Shown one piece after another: positions 61,501 through 64,000 of a stretch of 64,000 nt of DNA; position 1 is the first letter of the stretch; each line of letters opens with the position of its first letter. The position numbers and the translations under genes were made by a program. Source of the DNA: Proteromonas lacertae (taxonomy: Eukaryota > Sar > Bigyra > Opalinata > Proteromonadidae); the NCBI GenBank assembly GCA_002245135.1, contig NGBS01001161.1, forward strand, positions 372,001 to 436,000. The letters are read 5' to 3'. The notes beneath the pieces were generated by a model, which was not told the origin of the DNA, did no database searches, and saw nothing but the letters and a program-made list of their open reading frames with translations.

Positions 61501-62445
61501 ATGAATTAGCTGCAGCTGTACATTATATGTTTATTCATTTAGAGAAAGATGCTAATTATGATGTAATATATGGTTCTAATATGAAATTAAATAGATTGAA
61601 GTTTACTGGTGGATGTAGACAATTGTTGTTATTGGAAATGAGTTATGATCAGCAAGATAGAGTATATAGATACATCAGTGGTGCTGAAGATGGAGATTTA
61701 ACTGTAAGAGAGTTTGTAGAAAACTTAGCATATCCAGATGGTGCAACAACACTATTATCTGACACAGATGAATTTGGAGAAAATGATATAAAAAGTATTA
61801 GAAGATCATTAGATTGTATTTGTGAAACACTAGAAAAAGCTGGAATGACATTAGAAGAATTCTTTGATTCATTTGATAGAGATAATTCAGGGAAAATATC
61901 TGTAGCAGAATTTAGTAGTATAATGAAAAAGATGCAAAGAACTGTGTTGCATGATACTCAAATAGATCATTATGAGCAATATAACAAAGTAGATTTATTA
62001 ACACCACGTCCATTGACAGAGAGACAGCTGTTTTTGTTGATGAGATGTTTAGATAATGATTTTAGTAGAACAATTGAAAAGGATGAATTTTTGTATTTCT
62101 TTAAAGTTGTGTTTGCCCAAAGACTAAAAGAATTGAAAGATAAAGAATATGAATTGTTTAGTATTGCAGGATTGCAAGATAACAGTTTTATAAATGAGTA
62201 CTATTTATATGCTTTACAAGAGAAAAGGAAACAAATAGAAAGAATGTTATACAAATCATTTCCAAAACAGGCAAAATATATTGTTGAATTTGCACATGTT
62301 ACACTGCCTGGTCCTTATGCTGCTATTCTTTATAAAATGAAAATGTTACCACAAGATGTAGAGAATGAAATCGGAGGAGTTTTTGTCGATTTAGAAATGA
62401 GAAATGATGTTAAGAAAGAAAGAAATGATGAGACTGATTCACATA

Positions 62446-62477
<32 letters not shown>

Positions 62478-62957
62478 ATTTTACATCCTAATAAAAAGAA
62501 ACACAATGATTCTCTCTTTAATACAGCTAATACTATAGAATCAAAAATAGATTATTCAGAAGAAAAGGAAGAAAAATATGGAGAAGATGAAAAAGAAGAA
62601 CAAGAAGAAGAAGATGATGATGATGAACCTCCACCATCTGAAGATGCTTTTATTAAGGGAATTATAAAAACTGAAATGAGAAAACTAAAACCCAAAATAA
62701 ACCCAAACACTAACAGTAGAAAGGATAGGAGAAAGATAAAAATGTCAGACATTCAGTTAGCTAGAAAAGGTCACAATGAATTAAGTAGATTCAGATTAAA
62801 TCCTGATCAAGCTCCTCACTCAAGAGCTAGAACTCAGAAGAAAGGTCCAAGAGGTCAAGAAAGTTCACATATACCATTTCAGGTTGTTATAGGAGGTGAA
62901 GATGAGTTTTTAATTCCTGATTATGAAAGTGGAAGACTACCTAATTCATATGTGTAA
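46548..62957 (+). CDS. Giant modular C2-domain / EF-hand protein (about 5,400 residues)
   Basis: Starts MNVKLSSLVVNNIDG. Introns recognised: 46646-46674, 47017-47053, 55364-55401, 55547-55581 and 58515-58593. About six modules of roughly 580 residues each end in a C2 domain (for example LRLYVIQVINLPNYQKGGKQ then DPYIEYRI; LYVLEAYNLKNLQKTGKQDPY near 48665; LHIFIIQMNKLKDIQTSGQMDPY near 57480). Modules 2-4 are near-identical (49152-54407), module 5 is mosaic, and modules 1 and 6 are divergent. Then come beta-rich sequence, an acidic Glu/Asn linker (60220-60600), a basic segment and EF-hands: DRDNSGKISVAEF (61880) is canonical, and DNDFSRTIEKDEF (62055) a second. No signal peptide or membrane span seen. 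Frame breaks: extra T near 48567-48570, missing base near 48861-48876, missing base near 55248-55256; another step at 59250-59270 may be a 16-bp intron. Probably calcium- and membrane-linked; no exact family recognised. Confidence 0.75.
49152..50903 (+). repeat. 1,752-bp coding tandem repeat, unit 1
   Basis: Runs from the DLNRDKSKYDYANQ motif to just before the same motif in unit 2. 584 codons, in frame, intronless, containing a beta-rich module and one C2 domain. It differs from the other units at few sites: I noted ATT for ATC (Ile, synonymous) near 49329 and Ser for Asn just before the unit start. Confidence 0.95.
50904..52655 (+). repeat. 1,752-bp coding tandem repeat, unit 2
   Basis: Same phase and length as unit 1. 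By eye it is identical to unit 3 and differs from unit 1 only at the synonymous site near 49329. Confidence 0.95.
52656..54407 (+). repeat. 1,752-bp coding tandem repeat, unit 3
   Basis: Apparently identical to unit 2 over its whole length, including third codon positions. Confidence 0.95.
54408..55242 (+). repeat. 1,752-bp coding tandem repeat, unit 4, first part
   Basis: Identical to the first 835 bp of the other units, ending at IPFGKE. From 55243 the sequence is only distantly homologous although the protein module continues. Confidence 0.93.
55668..56128 (+). repeat. 1,752-bp coding tandem repeat, unit 4, resumed part
   Basis: 461 bp from YEDKIYKMPYGDN to LMSCCI, nearly identical to the matching part of units 1-3. 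One synonymous change seen: GAG for GAA (Glu) near 56057. It covers the C2 domain. Confidence 0.93.
60331..60600 (+). repeat. 135-bp acidic coding repeat (two copies)
   Basis: The block from ATGAACCTGT at 60331 recurs at 60466, offset 135 bp (45 codons), with most bases identical. It encodes EEEEPVENNEEEEEQVENNE-type sequence in the acidic linker of the giant C2 gene. Confidence 0.8.
62440..62480 (+). repeat. GAT trinucleotide run (poly-Asp)
   Basis: About ten GAT codons in the giant gene, coding for poly-Asp after the EF-hands. A shorter GAT run lies at 60950-60971. Confidence 0.85.
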
Positions 62958-63039
62958 TTTATATATTGTAAGAATTATTTTGTATTATGCGAACAACAAC
63001 AACAACTTCATAAACATAAGAAATGATAAAAACGAAAAT

Positions 63040-64000
63040 TTAAATTTTAGCCTTTTTCTCAGCTTGATCAAAGCTTTTCGTCATTCTATCTTCATACTTT
63101 CTTTTCATATTCTTAGTATAAACCATATCAAAACCAATACTCTTCTTAATTTGAACTAAAGAATCTCTAATATGTTCTTTCAAAAACAACAAAATTGGTT
63201 GAAGTTCTCTACTCACTAAAATAGTCTTATAATGTATTTTAAGCAATAGATAAATAGATCTACTAACTAACTCAACTTCATCACTGTTATTCTCAACATA
63301 ATACCTAAAATATTCAAACAGTGTTTCAACTAAAGTGAATGGTAAAATCAAAAAGCAACTTTCAAGTTCACTACTTGGAATAGATTTCAAAATTTTCAAA
63401 ATATATTTCTCACAACTCAAACCCATCAATTTGATATTTCCTTTTGGTGGATTTAATAAAGGAGGTAATACTTCATTGTTATTCTTTAACAATTCTCTTT
63501 TTCTTTTCTCTTCATCAGTTAATGCATTTTCAGCTTCTTTTAAATCCTCTAAATATGCCTCATACTTTGCTTTTTCTTTTTTAACTAAATCTAAACCATC
63601 AATCAATCTTTCAGCAGATTTTACACTTTCAGTTGTTTTACTAGCAGCAGTATCTGCATCACCAACTGTTTCATTGACTAATCCGTGATTATTCTCATTC
63701 TCTAATTCTTTTTCAAACTTTTTTTCTTCTTCTATTTCTCTTTCTTCATCTGGAAATACCATTTCATCAGTTCTACTCCAATATCTAATACTTTTATCAT
63801 GACCACATGTAACAACATAATCACCAAGATAACTAACACATAAACTCCAAATCTCACCTACATGAGATGGTAATGTTAATATTAATTCAAAATTATCTGC
63901 ATTCCAATACTTCATTATTCCATCCTTAGAACAACTGAAAAAGTAGTGTGTATTATTCACGAAACTAACATTTGTGATTGAATCTGCATGTGCGAATATT
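63040..64000 (-). CDS. WDR3: U3 snoRNP protein UTP12 (WDR3/Dip2), C-terminal part
   Basis: Open from the window edge (64000) to a TAA at 63040; the gene continues beyond the window. The last WD repeats read FFSCSKDGIMKYWNADNF, HVGEIWSLCVSYLGDYVVTCG and DKSIRYWSRTDEMVFPDEER. They are followed by the Utp12 C-terminal domain (VKSAERLIDGLDLVKKEK, LEDLKEAENAL, FTLVETLFEYFRYYV) and a basic Lys-rich tail. This arrangement is characteristic of UTP12/WDR3, part of the UTP-B module of the small-subunit processome for 18S rRNA maturation in the nucleolus. The ORF apparent at 63960 is only the first alternative start; coding extends to the edge (FAHADSITNVSFV). Converges with the giant C2 gene (82-bp gap). 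Confidence 0.92.
   Translation of the reverse strand, partial: IFAHADSITNVSFVNNTHYFFSCSKDGIMKYWNADNFELILTLPSHVGEIWSLCVSYLGDYVVTCGHDKSIRYWSRTDEMVFPDEEREIEEEKKFEKELENENNHGLVNETVGDADTAASKTTESVKSAERLIDGLDLVKKEKAKYEAYLEDLKEAENALTDEEKRKRELLKNNNEVLPPLLNPPKGNIKLMGLSCEKYILKILKSIPSSELESCFLILPFTLVETLFEYFRYYVENNSDEVELVSRSIYLLLKIHYKTILVSRELQPILLFLKEHIRDSLVQIKKSIGFDMVYTKNMKRKYEDRMTKSFDQAEKKAKI

Noticed and set aside
1-64000. Ciliate genetic code (TAA/TAG as Gln), prompted by the tiny GTA...TAG introns
   Set aside because: Conserved proteins end properly at TAA, TAG and TGA, and Gln is encoded by CAA/CAG throughout.

Overview
This is nuclear DNA from a flagellated, AT-rich single-celled eukaryote. Genes are packed on both strands with spacers of mostly 50-250 bp. 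Almost every gene carries very short introns, mostly 24-46 bp, opening with GTA (usually GTAT) and usually ending TAG. TAA, TAG and TGA all act as stops, so the code is standard. Axonemal and ciliary genes (p28 dynein light chain, an RIIa-domain protein, a CCDC13-like coiled coil) imply a flagellum. I cannot place the lineage from this window. Protists with tiny introns, for example opalinid-type stramenopiles or some anaerobic flagellates, are guesses only.

Layout. 1-1.6 kb: the 5' end of an unknown gene, an RIIAD1-like gene, and the divergently paired DNALI1/p28 gene. 1.7-12.6 kb: one many-intron VPS13 lipid-transfer gene on the minus strand, with an inserted RanBP2-type zinc finger, sharing a 50-bp promoter gap with TFIIB (12.65-13.6 kb). 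13.8-15.2 kb: two tandem sigma-like glutathione S-transferases. 15.3-17.9 kb: a kinesin. 18.0-19.3 kb: an unrecognised coiled-coil protein. 19.5-21.4 kb: a GH47 alpha-mannosidase. 21.5-26.7 kb: three tandem Hsp70-like genes, all without the lid domain and one with its ATPase residues replaced. 26.7-28.0 kb: a degenerate SNF2-like fragment. 28.1-30.2 kb: the CAF-1 p60 subunit with a C-terminal PIP box. 30.4-32.6 kb: PCF11, apparently with two CID domains. 32.8-35.4 kb: three tandem bromodomain-NET genes. 35.55-36.5 kb: a double-hotdog protein. 36.6-36.95 kb: a small unknown protein. 37.0-39.0 kb: a pseudokinase-like protein with leucine-rich repeats. 39.0-43.7 kb: condensin II subunit NCAPD3. 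43.7-44.4 kb: the only sizeable non-coding gap. 44.4-46.4 kb: a CCDC13-like gene.

46.5-63.0 kb is the most unusual locus: one giant gene (about 5,400 residues) built from C2-domain modules, an acidic linker and C-terminal EF-hands. Inside it, a 1,752-bp (584-residue) in-frame unit is repeated about 3.5 times with almost no differences. A fourth copy is a mosaic in which a divergent, intron-bearing patch of about 425 bp is flanked by sequence nearly identical to the other copies. The window ends in UTP12/WDR3 (minus strand, truncated).

The genes do not form one pathway. Themes are chromatin and transcription (CAF-1, BET-like, TFIIB, PCF11, condensin II, SNF2 remnant), flagellum and cytoskeleton (p28, RIIAD1-like, CCDC13-like, kinesin), proteostasis (Hsp70s, mannosidase) and membrane or calcium (VPS13, C2/EF-hand giant). 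Single-base frame breaks interrupt conserved coding in several genes (giant gene, CAF-1 p60, second bromodomain gene). They shift in both directions and look more like consensus errors than biology, but I could not test this.
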